Shown: positions 37,453 through 49,226 of the stretch, in pieces | Layout of the letters: every line of letters starts with the position of its first letter | How positions within the stretch are numbered: position 1 is the stretch's first letter | NCBI GenBank assembly: GCA_020465985.1 | Contig: JAANYP010004790.1 | Coordinates: 558,001 to 622,000 of the forward strand | DNA length: 64,000 nucleotides | From: Centrapalus pauciflorus | Lineage: Eukaryota > Streptophyta > Magnoliopsida > Asterales > Asteraceae | Reading direction: 5' to 3' | Program-made: the position numbers and the translations under genes | The notes under the pieces: generated by a model | Told to the model about the DNA's origin: nothing | The model's input: the letters and a program-made list of their open reading frames with translations, nothing else | The model's database searches: none

Positions 37453-38605
37453 TTAGAATTCAAATCAATGTTACGTGTTTTCTTTGGGCCGGTCATGAAA
37501 TTTAAGATAATGGGCTCTTGTTAAATTGAAATAACAGGCCCAGATCCACAGAATTTTCATAACTTATGATTTAATTATGTTATTATCCATTGGCCTTTGC
37601 TCCTGTATTGATATTGTTAAAAAGTACATTATATTTCTATGTAATTTTAAATAACATTACCCATGATAAAATGTGACATAAAATTGGTGACAATTTCGGA
37701 TCATTCAAGCAAACGGGTTGAACGAGCTGACGACCAAAAGACAAAATTTATATAATTTTGAATTCTTGTTCAAAAAACAATTTGTTTAATACATTATTTT
37801 CCAGAATTTTATTTTATTTTTTTAAAAAAGTATATGTTCTATTTTAGTATTTTATAATAGGTCATTTTGACTCTGTTCATTTGGCCCATTAATTCGAAAT
37901 TGTCACCTCTACATAAATGCATTTTTTTTAGTTTTTATTCGTTAATTTAGAATTCAAATCAATGTTATGTGTTTTCTATGGGTTGGTCATGAAATTTAAG
38001 GTAATGGGCTCTTGTTAAAATGAAATAACAGGCCCAGATCCACAGAATTTTCATAACTTATGACTTATGATTTAATTATGTTATTATCCATTGGCCTTTG
38101 CTCCTGTATTGATATTGTTAAAAAGTACATTATATTTCTATGTAATTTTAAATAACATTACCCATGATAAAATGTGACAATTTCGGATCATTCAAGCAAA
38201 CGGGTTGAACGAGCTGACGACCAAAAGACAAATTTTATATAATTTTGAATTCTTGTTCAAAAAACAATTTGTTTAATACATTATTTTCCAGAATTTTATT
38301 TTATTTTTTTTAAAAAGTATATGTTCTATTTTAGTATTTTATAATAGGTCATTTTGACTCTGTTCATTTGGCCCATTAATTCGAAATTGTCACCTCTACA
38401 TAAATGCATTTTTTTAGTTTTTATTCGTTAATTTAGAATTCAAATCAATGTTATGTGTTTTCTATGGGTTGGTCATGAAATTTAAGGTAATGGGCTCTTG
38501 TTAAAATGAAATAACAGGCCCAGATCCACAGAATTTTCATAACTTATGACTTATGATTTAATTATGTTATTATCCATTGGCCTTTTGCCCCTGTATTGAT
38601 ATTCT
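37453..38605 (+). repeat. Tandem array of ~490-bp units (2.35 copies)
   Basis: Units begin TTAGAATTCAAATCAATGTT at 37453, 37947 and 38433, with periods of 494 and 486 bp. The third unit stops near 38605. Each full unit carries a hAT-like MITE. The array sits between two copies of the P450 upstream region, suggesting repeated unequal exchange at this promoter. Confidence 0.92.
37683..37911 (+). mobile_element. hAT-like MITE (GGTGACAATTTCGG family), amplified in the tandem unit
   Basis: GGTGACAATTTCGG at the left and GAAATTGTCACCTCTA at the right form a short inverted repeat. The second unit contains the same element at about 38165-38400. Related copies lie at 15085-15325 and 40794-41013. Confidence 0.7.
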
Positions 38606-38900
38606 AACACTTCGTCTCATTGTTTTTTTAATTTATATGACTAAAATTTAATTCTTTATTTATTTCCATTGAAAATTAGTTAAACCTTTCATCACAGATA
38701 AAAAAAAACTTGTACGAAATTAAAATAATAATGTTGGATTTGACAATACAACTATCATAAATATATTTGGTTAAAATATGATTATATCCAAATCCAAGCA
38801 ATATCAAGGTGCATGTCTAATTTTATTATTATTATTTTTTTTCAAATTGCAGTGTGTATTTTAGGTCAATGTTGGCTTGCATTCGTTTAAATGTTATGAT

Positions 38901-38908
38901 TATAAATA
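38901..38908 (+). promoter_or_regulatory. TATA box of the first P450
   Basis: TATAAATA lies 90 bp upstream of the ATG, within GATTATAAATATACCATGCA. The same sequence and similar spacing occur in front of the second P450 (63075-63082), supporting a functional role. Confidence 0.65.
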
Positions 38909-38997
38909 TACCATGCAAAATGTTTCTTTTATCTCAACATTCCTCATATACCATTCAATTCCTTCTTTTTGGGTCATCTCTTATTCATTGACACAAT

Positions 38998-40618
38998 ATG
39001 TCGAGTTCCATTGATCACGTTACGATATACACATTGCCGTTGTTTCTTGGTGTCGTGTTCTTGGTCATTCGATGGTACGTCTCTGCATCACCGAAAGCCA
39101 CTAGGATACTACCACCTTCTCCACCAAGGTTGCCGATTATTGGCAATCTTCATCAGCTAAGCAAAGGACTAATCCACCACTCCTTTTTATCTCTAGCCAG
39201 ACGTTATGGTGACTCGCTCATGCTCCTTTACATGGGCTCACTACCAACATTGGTGGTGTCGTCCAGCGTAGCCGCTCAGGAAATCATGAAAAATAATGAT
39301 ATAACATTTGCAAGTCGACCCTATAGACGAATGTTCGATAAGATCACTTTCAACCACAAGGAAATCACATTTGCTCCTTATGGTGAATACTGGAGGCAAG
39401 CCAAAGGCATGTTAACCATCCAACTTCTGAGTACGAAAAAGGTGAATACATTTGAAGGGTTGAGGGAAAAGATGATTGCCCAAAGCATAAGTAGAGTCAC
39501 TCAATGCTACTTGTCTAACAAACCTGTGAACTTAAGTGACCTTTTTAGCTCACTTGCAAATAACGTGACGTGTATGGCTACGTTTGGGAAGACGTATGAA
39601 GGAGAAATTAGTAGAGAACTTAAGAGGATTTTGAATGAGTTCATTCATGCAATGGGTAGCATTTATTTTGAGGACACTATCCCTCAGCTTGCAGTGATTG
39701 ATCGTCTAAGAGGTCTTGATGTTAATGTGAAGAGGGTTGGGGCAGATTTAGATAAGTTGTTGCAGGGCATTATTGATGAGACGATATTAAATATGAGGAA
39801 TGATTCTAACCGTGTAGGCGATGATGGCATGGAACCATTCGTCAATGCACTGCTCAATATTCAAAAGGACGAAACTCATGGCATCACACTCGATACAGAT
39901 GTCATCAAAGCACTCCTCTTGGTATGTATGTACAAAGTTTCTATGAATGTATGTATGTATGTATTAAGAAGACATTTGATTAAATTTTGTTGTACGTACG
40001 TAGGATGCATATGGTGGTGGTACAGACACGACATCAACGGTGCTGGAATGGACAATGGCTGAGCTTCTAAAACACAGTGATAAACTAAAGAAAGTCCAGG
40101 ATGAGATAAAGAATGTCCTTAAGGGAAAGAAAGACATAGGGGCCGACGATATTGAGAAAATGAAATATCTAAAAGCTGTGATCATGGAAGCCACGCGCCT
40201 ACACCCTCCCTTTCCAATTCTACCGCCACGAGAGGCAGCTAATGATGTGAAAGCAATGGGATATGATATTGCTAAAGGAACTAGAGTATACGTGAACGTT
40301 TATGCAATTATGAGGGATCCCAAAGTGTTTGACCAACCTGAGATGTTTCTGCCTGAGAGGTTCTTGGAATCATCGACTGATTTTGTAAGACATAATTTTG
40401 AGTTATTACCATTTGGCGCAGGAAGGAGGAGTTGCCCTGGAAGGCAATTTTCCATGGCCATCATTGAGAAGGAGCTTGCTAATTTGTTATACAGGTTTCA
40501 TTGGTCGTTGCCTCAGGGTGTTAAGTCGGAGGATGTCGATATGACCGAAGCTTTTGGTATAGCAAATCACAAAGCACATCCCCTACTTGCTGTTGGAAAA
40601 CCTGTCCAATTTCTTTAG
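38998..40618 (+). CDS. Cytochrome P450, CYP71 clan (CYP71A-like), two exons, 512 aa
   Basis: Exon 1 is 38998-39921 (308 codons) and exon 2 is 40004-40618. The phase-0 intron is 82 bp, GTATGT...GTACGTAG. The protein has an N-terminal membrane anchor (residues ~8-27) and the proline hinge 'PPSPPRLPIIGN'. Further on are helix C 'YWRQAK', the I-helix oxygen-binding motif GGGTDTTS (312-319), K-helix E-A-T-R (370-373), PERF (425-428) and the haem loop PFGAGRRSCPGR with Cys452 as iron ligand. All catalytic motifs are present, so it should be an active ER-bound monooxygenase using electrons from cytochrome P450 reductase. CYP71-clan members act in terpenoid, phenylpropanoid, coumarin or alkaloid metabolism. 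The substrate cannot be read from the sequence, and exact subfamily naming needs alignment. A TATA box lies at 38901. A tandem paralogue starts at 63177. Confidence 0.96.
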
Positions 40619-40793
40619 ACCATCCATCAACTAAGCACATCACAAAGCTTTTGGTATTGCCTACATCACATTTGGTGATTGATTATGTTGTACTAGTCCT
40701 ATTTCTAATTGTGTGCTTCCTTCAAGCATGTGGATGTATTTCTTTTTTTTTTTTATGAATAACTAGTTTATTGATGTGCGTACCACATGCCTA

Positions 40794-41013
40794 CAGGGGT
40801 GACAATCTTGATCCAACGGGCCGAACAATTAAATTGACATATTGTAAAAAACTAAGATAGAAACATAATTTTTTGTTAAAAATGAAATTTTATAATATGG
40901 TGTATTAAACAAATTGTTCTTTGAAAAAATTTTAAAATTATGTAAAATTTATTACTTTTGATCATCAACCCGTTTGACTCATTTGCTTAAATGTGCTAAA
41001 ATTGTCACCCTTA
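40794..41013 (-). mobile_element. hAT-like MITE, inverted copy of the GGTGACAATTT family
   Basis: CAGGGGTGACAAT at the left and ATTGTCACCCTTA at the right. The interior matches the inverted 37683-37911 element (ACAAATTGTTCTTTGA, AACCCGTTTGACTCATT). The flanking 8-mers CATGCCTA and CAAGAGTA agree at 5 of 8. It lies about 175 bp downstream of the P450 stop. Confidence 0.75.
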
Positions 41014-41290
41014 CAAGAGTACTTTTTTAAAGTATATAAACTAAACTATTGTTATACATACAACAAATAACAATATCATAAAAAAATGTTACTATGGTGA
41101 AGAGAAATTAATGAAATGATTTATAAACAAAATACGTAACTCAAGAATTCAATAACAATAAAGAAGAAAACCATGTCAAGACAAGCCCACAAGGTCCATA
41201 ACTTCTTCAATTGGACTTCCTTTCTTTTTGATTCACTTTGTCAAGGAAAGACCACAAGCTCCTCTAGTTAGCTTACATAAATAATAAAAG

Positions 41291-41593
41291 GATTAAAGTC
41301 GTACAATAGTAAACTATTTTTGAAAATTTATCAATATGGTACGTTTACTTTTTTAAATATCGACATGGTACTTGTACTTTAATTTTTCATACCGATATGA
41401 CCATATTTGTAATAGACCACTGTTTTTTATACCATTAGAACCATGTTTCGTATGTAAAAACCGGGCTCTATAATATAGAATGACCATATCGATACATAAA
41501 AATGAAGTACACGTACCATATAGACAATTAAAAAATTAGACGTACCATATCGATACATTTTCAAAAGTAGGTTGCTATTGTAAGACATTAACC
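41291..41593. mobile_element. MULE-like MITE with 9-bp TSD
   Basis: GGATTAAAGTCGTACAATAG at the left is inverted at the right (CTATTGTAAGACATTAACC), with arms of about 58 bp. An exact 9-bp duplication ATAATAAAA is present (41282-41290, 41594-41602). Confidence 0.88.
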
Positions 41594-42142
41594 ATAATAA
41601 AAAACACGAAACTCGGAAACATGTACATATAATAAAGAACTAGGATTCATCAAATTAAAGTCTATAATTTAAATGCTGAAAATATAAAATAAGTTTCGCT
41701 TTGAAGTTTGAAGCTTTATAAAAAGAATAATAATTGAAAAAACCTCATCAACTTTTTTCACTTTTGTGATTAAAGCCCTAAATTTTTTTTTTTACTGTTT
41801 GTCTCTAAATTATTTTTGTCGTATTCAAAAGTATATATATTTTATTTGTTTGACCGGTTACCGAACATGTAACATTAATTTTTTCACTTGATTAATGTTG
41901 AAAAAACCTATCATTTTTACATATTTTAGCGACTAATCCCTAAATCTTTTGTTTTATCAATTGTGTTTTACCGGCAAATCCGGTAACCGGTCAAAACTAT
42001 ATATTTTTTTGATAAAACAAATACAGTTTAAGGACTTTAACAATTAGAAAAAAAAATTTAGGCATTTAATTGAGAAAATGAAAAAAGTTAATTGACAATA
42101 TTAAGAAAATTTAATCATTTCACCATAGTGCCGAGATGTAAA

Positions 42143-42430
42143 TTACATACAGAGCGCCGACCACATCACACCTTGCCAACCTACATTCTGCGTCGAACAA
42201 AAGTCTGAACATCCTTCATTGTCCTTGACGCCTGATAGAGAGAATAGATGACACAACACCCTATCACTGGAAAATATACTTCCAAACCAAAGTACTGTGA
42301 GGACAACCATCGTCTCACGCACTTCACCACATCTTGAACAAAGGACTGAGCTCAAGTCAATCTCAGCAAGTAAAGAACAAACTGGAAGACGCCTTCGCAA
42401 TAATCTTCGAATGAAAATGCAAACTTTTCA
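42143..42430 (-). pseudogene. Probable LINE reverse-transcriptase zinc-binding (zf-RVT) fragment
   Basis: The minus strand encodes 'MRRRLPVCSLLAEIDLSSVL' followed by CSRCGEV. This resembles the R/K-R-L-P...C-x2-C-G-E-V core of the zf-RVT domain that follows reverse transcriptase in plant LINEs. The downstream His/Cys positions are lost and no reverse transcriptase lies next to it, so this is a relic if correctly identified. Confidence 0.45.
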
Positions 42431-43444
42431 AATTCCACTTTGTTCCTGCAATCAACATTTGTAATTATAAAATTATAAGGAACGTTTTTAAGTCTATAAC
42501 TCACCCAACGTCTGACTAATAATACGTGTATCATACTAATTTGGAATTATGTATATCATATGGAATTTTATTGTTTGTTAATTAATTAACATCAAGTTAG
42601 ACAAATTATAATCAAATGTCTAAAATAGGTTATCATATGAAACGAAAACGTTCTCGATGATTAAATTATACAGTTTTAGTATAACAAAAAGCTGACATAT
42701 CTTTGATTTTGTTACACTGTGTATATTAATGACTTTTGGTAACTTACTTTTAATGTTTTAGTTATGGTAAAATTTTATATTATTTGGTCTCTTTAGTGTT
42801 AAATCCTCACTAATGGTATCATTAAAAGTGTCAAAATACTACACATTATTTTTTATAAGATTTGAAATTATATATATATATACATTTACCATATCATATA
42901 GGCCAATGGCCTTTTTTCTTTTTTTTTTTTTAATTTCGATTTTACATAACACACCCTCATCTTAGCGTTATCTATTATTTAACCCCCTTTTTTATTTTAA
43001 TAAATTTTTGTTTACTTCTATTTTAACATTTATTATTACAATTTTTTATTACACACTTTATATTATGATGTTAATTATACTTATCTTTGTAGTATATATT
43101 ACCATATCTGCTACGCCAATGACGTTTTTTTTAGTTTCTGTTTTTCATAACACACCATTAAATTATCGTTATCTTTTATTTAGCGCTTTTATTTTGATAA
43201 ACTGTTGTTTACTCTTATTTTAACATTTATTATTACAATATTTTATTACACGCACATATCAGCTACGTTAATGACGTTTTTTTCTTTTTTAATTTCAGTT
43301 TCTCATAACACACCATTATATTAACGTTATCTTTTATTTAGCACTTACTTTAATAAATTTTTGTTTACTCCTATTTTAACATTTATTATTACAATATTTT
43401 ATTACACACTTAATATTATGATTTTAATTATACTTATGTTTGTA

Positions 43445-43452
<8 letters not shown>

Positions 43453-43510
<58 letters not shown>
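43453..43510. repeat. (TA)n microsatellite within the array
   Basis: About 29 TA units between two repeat blocks. Confidence 0.95.
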
Positions 43511-43512
<2 letters not shown>

Positions 43513-44127
43513 CCATATCGGCTACGCCAATGGTGTTTTTTTTATTTTAATTTCATAACACACCATTATGTTAGCATTATTTTTTATTTAGCTCTTTTAT
43601 TTTAATAAATTTTTGTTTACTCCTATTTTAACATTTATTATTACAATATTTTATTACACACTTAATATTATGATTTTAGTTATACGTATGTTTGTAGTTA
43701 TGTTTAATCGTATGAAAAAGATTTTATTATTCAAATGGATGGAGTAAGCCGATGGCATTTTTTCTATTTTTATTTTAAATTTAATTTTTTCATAACACAT
43801 CATAATCTTAGCGTTATCTTTCATTTAACAATTTTAATTTATACCTATTTTAACATTTATTATTACAATATTTTGTTACACACTTAAAATTATGATTATA
43901 ATTATACTTATGTCTGAAGTTATGTTTAATTGTATGAAAAATACTTTATTATTCAAATGCATGGAGTAGGCCAATGACATTTGTTCGTTCTTTTTTATTT
44001 TAAATTTAATTCTTTTATAACACGCCATTATCTTAGCATTATCTTTTATTAAGCCCTTTTATTTTAATAAGATTTTGTTTAGTCCTATTTTAACATGTAT
44101 TATTACAACATTTTCTTACACACATAA

Positions 44128-44185
44128 CATGGATGGACGAAAACATAAAAACATGAAAATATGTTGGTTTTTTTCATCATAAACC
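44128..44185. mobile_element. Solo right end of the GGGTTTATTATG MITE family
   Basis: ATGGATGGACGAAAACAT...ATATGTTGGTTTTTTTCATC AT AAACC matches the right termini at 6541-6600 and 7641-7702. The left arm is missing. Confidence 0.6.
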
Positions 44186-44232
44186 TTATAAATAACTATA
44201 TTATGTAACATTTAATGATCACATATTATATA

Positions 44233-44580
<348 letters not shown>

Positions 44581-45310
44581 CTCATTTATAATTAACTGAT
44601 TTAAAACACATTTTTTTTTCTTTAATTCACAAATTAATTATATATTAAAACTTTGAACCTCATTTAATTTTGGTTTATTATATTTATTATATCATATTTC
44701 TTAAAAAAAAAATATTCAGTTTGATCATTGTACTGATCGATTAGTTTTACATATATATTTAAGTCCTAAATACAACTTTGTACACGTAATGTTCTACTTT
44801 TGGTTACGCAAATGTAACTAAATAACTTTAAGGTAAATTATATTGATATATAATGCAGTATATATTATTTCATAACTATAACAAATTAGTTGATGGTCAT
44901 TATAACTACTAATGACATATTATTAGTTATTTATTTATGTTTTTTAAAAACAACTCCTTAATTCTTCATTACCTATATATTCTATATATTTTCTTTACTA
45001 TAAAATATTATAGGTTTTTAAAATGAGAAGTGTTGGCGTGTTGCGTTTAAGGCCTTTTTTTCTTTTTTCTTTTTAATTTCAATTTTTCATAACACACCCT
45101 CATCTTAGCGTTATCTTTTATTTAGCCCATCTTTTATTTTAATAAATTTTTGTTTACTTCTATTTTAACATTTATTATTACAATTATATATACATACAAT
45201 TTTCATATCTTCTACACCAATGAAAATGTGCCACATGGTACACATTGATTGGCTTGTTTTTTTATTTAATTTAAAATTTTTATAATATACCATTATCTTA
45301 ATGTTATCTT

Positions 45311-47189
45311 TTAATGTATTAAAAATCTATTATTTTTGTTGAAAAAAGTAAAAAATACCTTATTTCTAAAAAAATTTCTAACTTTTTAAGTATAGGTTTA
45401 ATGACAACTGGAATTTAAAATTTATAATTACATATACATCATGTATTTTATAGTTAGAAACCAATAATCTTTTATGACATAAGTTAATATATGAATTTAT
45501 TAACTTAGTTATGATACATGTTAATTATTGTCTTAAGAAATATTATCTAATTAGTAGTCATACCTTAATCATTAGAATAATGTGCATATTAAATTTATTT
45601 ATTGGCTAATTAATTGATATTATATTAGCTTTTTAGTTGTGACTAACAAAATCAAAATCATATGCCAAGAAACTATAACAACTTTCGTAAACCAATTTAG
45701 ATTTCATAAATTTATAAATTTAATGGTTTAGTTAAAAAAAATTAATTTTCGTTTATATGGCCAATATGTTAGCTCATAATTTTCTTTTTAATTAGAATAA
45801 TTACAAATTCACAAACAATGTTACAAATTCTTACATAATTACAAATGAAATAATTCATGAAAACCGTTACATGGATTTATGCAAAACTAAATTTTTGATT
45901 GTGAGCTTTATGATTTATGTACTTTTCAATATGAAATTTAATAACACTGTATATTTGTGAGGTAAATAACATTGACTTCTATAAGATAAAACCTATATCC
46001 TAAATGGTGAATAACAAATAAGTATTTTAGATCTTGGGTGTAGGAGTGTTGTAAATTACATGATAAGAAATTCTACACATATTCATATTACACATCGAGT
46101 TTGTACTTGTAATCTCAATAATTTTTCATTTTTATTTCCATACAATCCTTGAATTAATTTTGTTACTATTCTTTTTCCACATGTGTTAATTGTGGTTTAT
46201 ACAAAAATATACTCACGATTATGATATTATTTATATATGTAAAAATAAATACAAAATAATTAAAATATTATGAGATAAATAAAATGTAGCAACGAATATT
46301 GAGTTTGAAGTGTAGTAGAATTACCATAAATTACACGAAAAAAAAATGCATGCACATACACATATTCTCGAGTTGTATCCAATTTTCATTCTCCTCCTTC
46401 TTTAATCCTTCATCATATACATAAGACACTTAAAACATGGATATATTTTAAATATATGAATATATATAAAACTAACAATTTTGAATAGAAATATTATATC
46501 AATATTTGTTAATACATAATTACATATAGAAATAATAAGATACCTGAATTTCAATGGCACACATGAATTCCATCATATTTCCTCTTAAAATGGTCCATAA
46601 AATTAGGGTCGAATGACTTTGCAGTTACATGTTTGAAACCATAATTTTCTTGTTTTTTCATTTCAGTTTTAAAATCCATAATTGCGTAGCTACCGATTCA
46701 AAAATCATAATCTGTCACCATTTGATACCATAGACTTTATTCATTGTATCGAGTAAAAAATAATGCATGTAAACATAGTTGATCAAGAAAAATATTTAAT
46801 CCAAACCTTACATGGTATTTTCTTCAACTGATTAGATCTTGTAGATGTTGTTTCAACTTGCTAAGTTTTCACACATATTTGAGTTGTATCAAATTTTTCA
46901 TTATCCTCCTTTAATCCTTCATCATCTCTAAAAAACCAAAAGAATGTATTATTGAAAAATAATAGACAAACTATTGATAGTTGATAATTGAATCGAGTGA
47001 TTTTATCAATATTCTCATGAAACTGATTTTTTAATTAAATGAAAATTTGATTAGATAATTAATAATCAACAAAGAATAAATTGATTTCATTGTTAAGTAG
47101 CCGATCATTGATTAGACAACTATTAATGAATTGGTTTCAAATGAGTAAAAGTTATAACTCCTTCACAAACATTATCTATTGATATTTCC
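45311..47189. other. Intergenic, AT-rich, weak internal duplication
   Basis: A ~50-bp phrase ('GAGTTGTATC.AATTTTTCAT' ... 'TTTAATCCTTCATCAT') occurs at 46369-46412 and again at 46880-46925. Otherwise it is low-complexity AT-rich sequence without a supported gene. Confidence 0.5.
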
Positions 47190-47481
47190 TCTATTTTTAT
47201 TAAAACAAACATTGAAAAATTAATCAAACAAAAAAATTCTTTTGCTACATGTCATTCACTAATATCTAATTTAATTTTAAATCAATTTAAATTAAATCAA
47301 ATCTATTCTCACATACTCTAATCCCACTAATCTATTCAGTTTGTCACATATCGGTAACTTCTTTTGCCACATGTCATTCACTAATATTTATTTCAAATTA
47401 AAATAAATCAACTCAAATAAAATCAAAATTCTCACTTATTCTAATTTAACTAATCTAATAAATAATTAACTAAAATCTAAT

Positions 47482-49051
47482 TGTAACATCCCAATTTTGA
47501 GATAGGTACGTGGAATTATTTCATTGGATTAATTATTTAATTTGGGACCCGGGGATATAAATTTGTATTTTACGGTATCGGGATCGGATTTTTGGGTATC
47601 GGACCGAGTTAAACCCAAAACGTATATATTGTCTTCCCTTTGTTTCTTTAGCTCATTTCAATCTAGAGTTCAAAAGTGTGTATGTGTGTGATTGTTATTT
47701 CCAGAGATAGCAGCAAGAATTTAGAGCTCCAGCTTGTGATTTGGGTTCCTGATCATCTCCTTCTTCTTCAATTTTGCTACCAAAGCTCAAAGTGAGTACT
47801 AAGCTCTAAATTTATGGGTTAATTGTTATGGATGGCAAGTGATTGATTGAATTGAATTTGTGTATACTTTTGAGTAAATTCGAAGCTAATTAAGTGGGTT
47901 ATATTGGTTAAAATCGGGTTTGGGGATTGAATCCCCCGGCTGTGCAGAAACAGAGCTGAATTGCTACTGTTCGTCCGTGAGCGCGGCCGCAATCCCTTGA
48001 TCGCGGGCCGCGATGATCTTGAGTTGATCGCAGGCGGTTAGCCTGAGCGCGGCCGCAACCGAGATGGTCAGTGCGGCCGCGATGCGACTAGGGTTTTGGG
48101 TCGGGTTTTCAGGTTCTGTGAGTCGTGTATTCGGGTCTTTGGGGTATCGTGAGTTGTTGAGAATTGTGTATAGAGTTGTTGGGTTGAGATTGTGATATCG
48201 AGATTGTGTTATTGTGTTTTCAGGGTCTCGTGTTGACAGGGTAGGGAAATGGCAGGGAACCGAGACTTAGTGTAGCTAGCTGAGCAGGTGAGTTTGCATG
48301 TTTTTTTGTTGAGATACTTGTACGATTATTTTACTGATACTTGCATGATCTTTTATCGAGCTTTTCTTATGAGATATCATGAGTTTTCTTACGAGTTTTT
48401 ATTGAGATACTATCATGCTTGTATTACTGAGCTATTGTGAACTTTATTTTAAATATGAGATTTGGGACACTTGAGCTGTTGAGATACTAAACCGTACGGC
48501 TGGGCAGGGGTTGGGTCGCTCCCAATTCCCCTTTGAGTTCTTGACGACTGCTTTGTGCGGTCTAAGGATTTGGGTACGTGGATTTATCCACACGAGTTGA
48601 GTACCTATTGAGCTATCTTGTGGGATCTCATATACTTGTTCAGTAGAGAACGCTGAACATTTTATTGTTGAGTTATTTATTTACTGAGTTTTATAATAGT
48701 ACACTAACCCTTGCATTCTCACCAGCTTTAGCTGACCTGTGTGTGTTGTTGTGTGTATCCCAGGTGACCGGACTGCTAGTAGGCCTACTGGACCAAAGTA
48801 GGTTTACATTATCTGTGATCGAGGAGTTAGCTACCTTTCATAGATGTAGTTATATTTTGGGGACTGTTTGTATATACTTCGGATAGATTGTATTTTATTC
48901 AGGGATTTCCGTGACTGTGGTTGTGTAATTAATGTTTTAAAATTATCGGGTTTTCGTGTATGTATCTTGGGAATAGTGTAGGGATTATTATAGTATGTCG
49001 CGGATGACGTGTTATTTACGTGGCATTGTGGGTTAGTTCGAGGGTGTTACA
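47482..49051 (+). repeat. 5' LTR (1570 bp)
   Basis: A TATA-like TATATATT lies at 47623-47630, in the same context as in the solo LTR at 58317. A CpG-rich block with several GCGGCCGC cores spans about 47976-48105. Splice-like sites are a donor at 47792 (AAA|GTGAGT), an acceptor at 48223 (GTGTTTTCAG|), a donor at 48288 (CAG|GTGAGT) and an acceptor at 48763 (GTATCCCAG|). Open frames in it are not genes. Confidence 0.97.
48224..48287 (+). other. Potential 64-nt exon inside the 5' LTR
   Basis: Bounded by TTGTGTTTTCAG| and |GTGAGTTTGC. The same unit is kept in the 3' LTR (54722-54785). Units in matching positions occur in the solo LTR (59253-59312) and the minus-strand LTR fragment (61503-61438). 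No transcript evidence is available here. Confidence 0.5.
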
Positions 49052-49055
49052 AGCT

Positions 49056-49067
49056 TGGTATCAGAGC
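49056..49067 (+). other. Primer-binding site (initiator tRNA-Met)
   Basis: TGGTATCAGAGC begins 5 nt after the LTR end. It complements the 3' end of plant initiator methionine tRNA, the usual primer of this group. Confidence 0.93.
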
Positions 49068-49226
49068 CTAGGTTTAAGAGATTAAGTATCTAGTGGATGC
49101 TTAAGCTTAAACCCTAGAGTTTAGATCCTTGGATTGTAATCCGAAGTAGAGTATTAGGTGATAAACGAGTAGTGTGTAGAGTGTTGTAGAGTTAATTCGT
49201 GTTATTATTTTATTGTGCAGGTTGTT

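Noticed and set aside
37453..38605. Three spaced repeats considered as a CRISPR-like array
   Set aside because: Units are ~490 bp, contiguous and eukaryotic; they form an ordinary tandem duplication.
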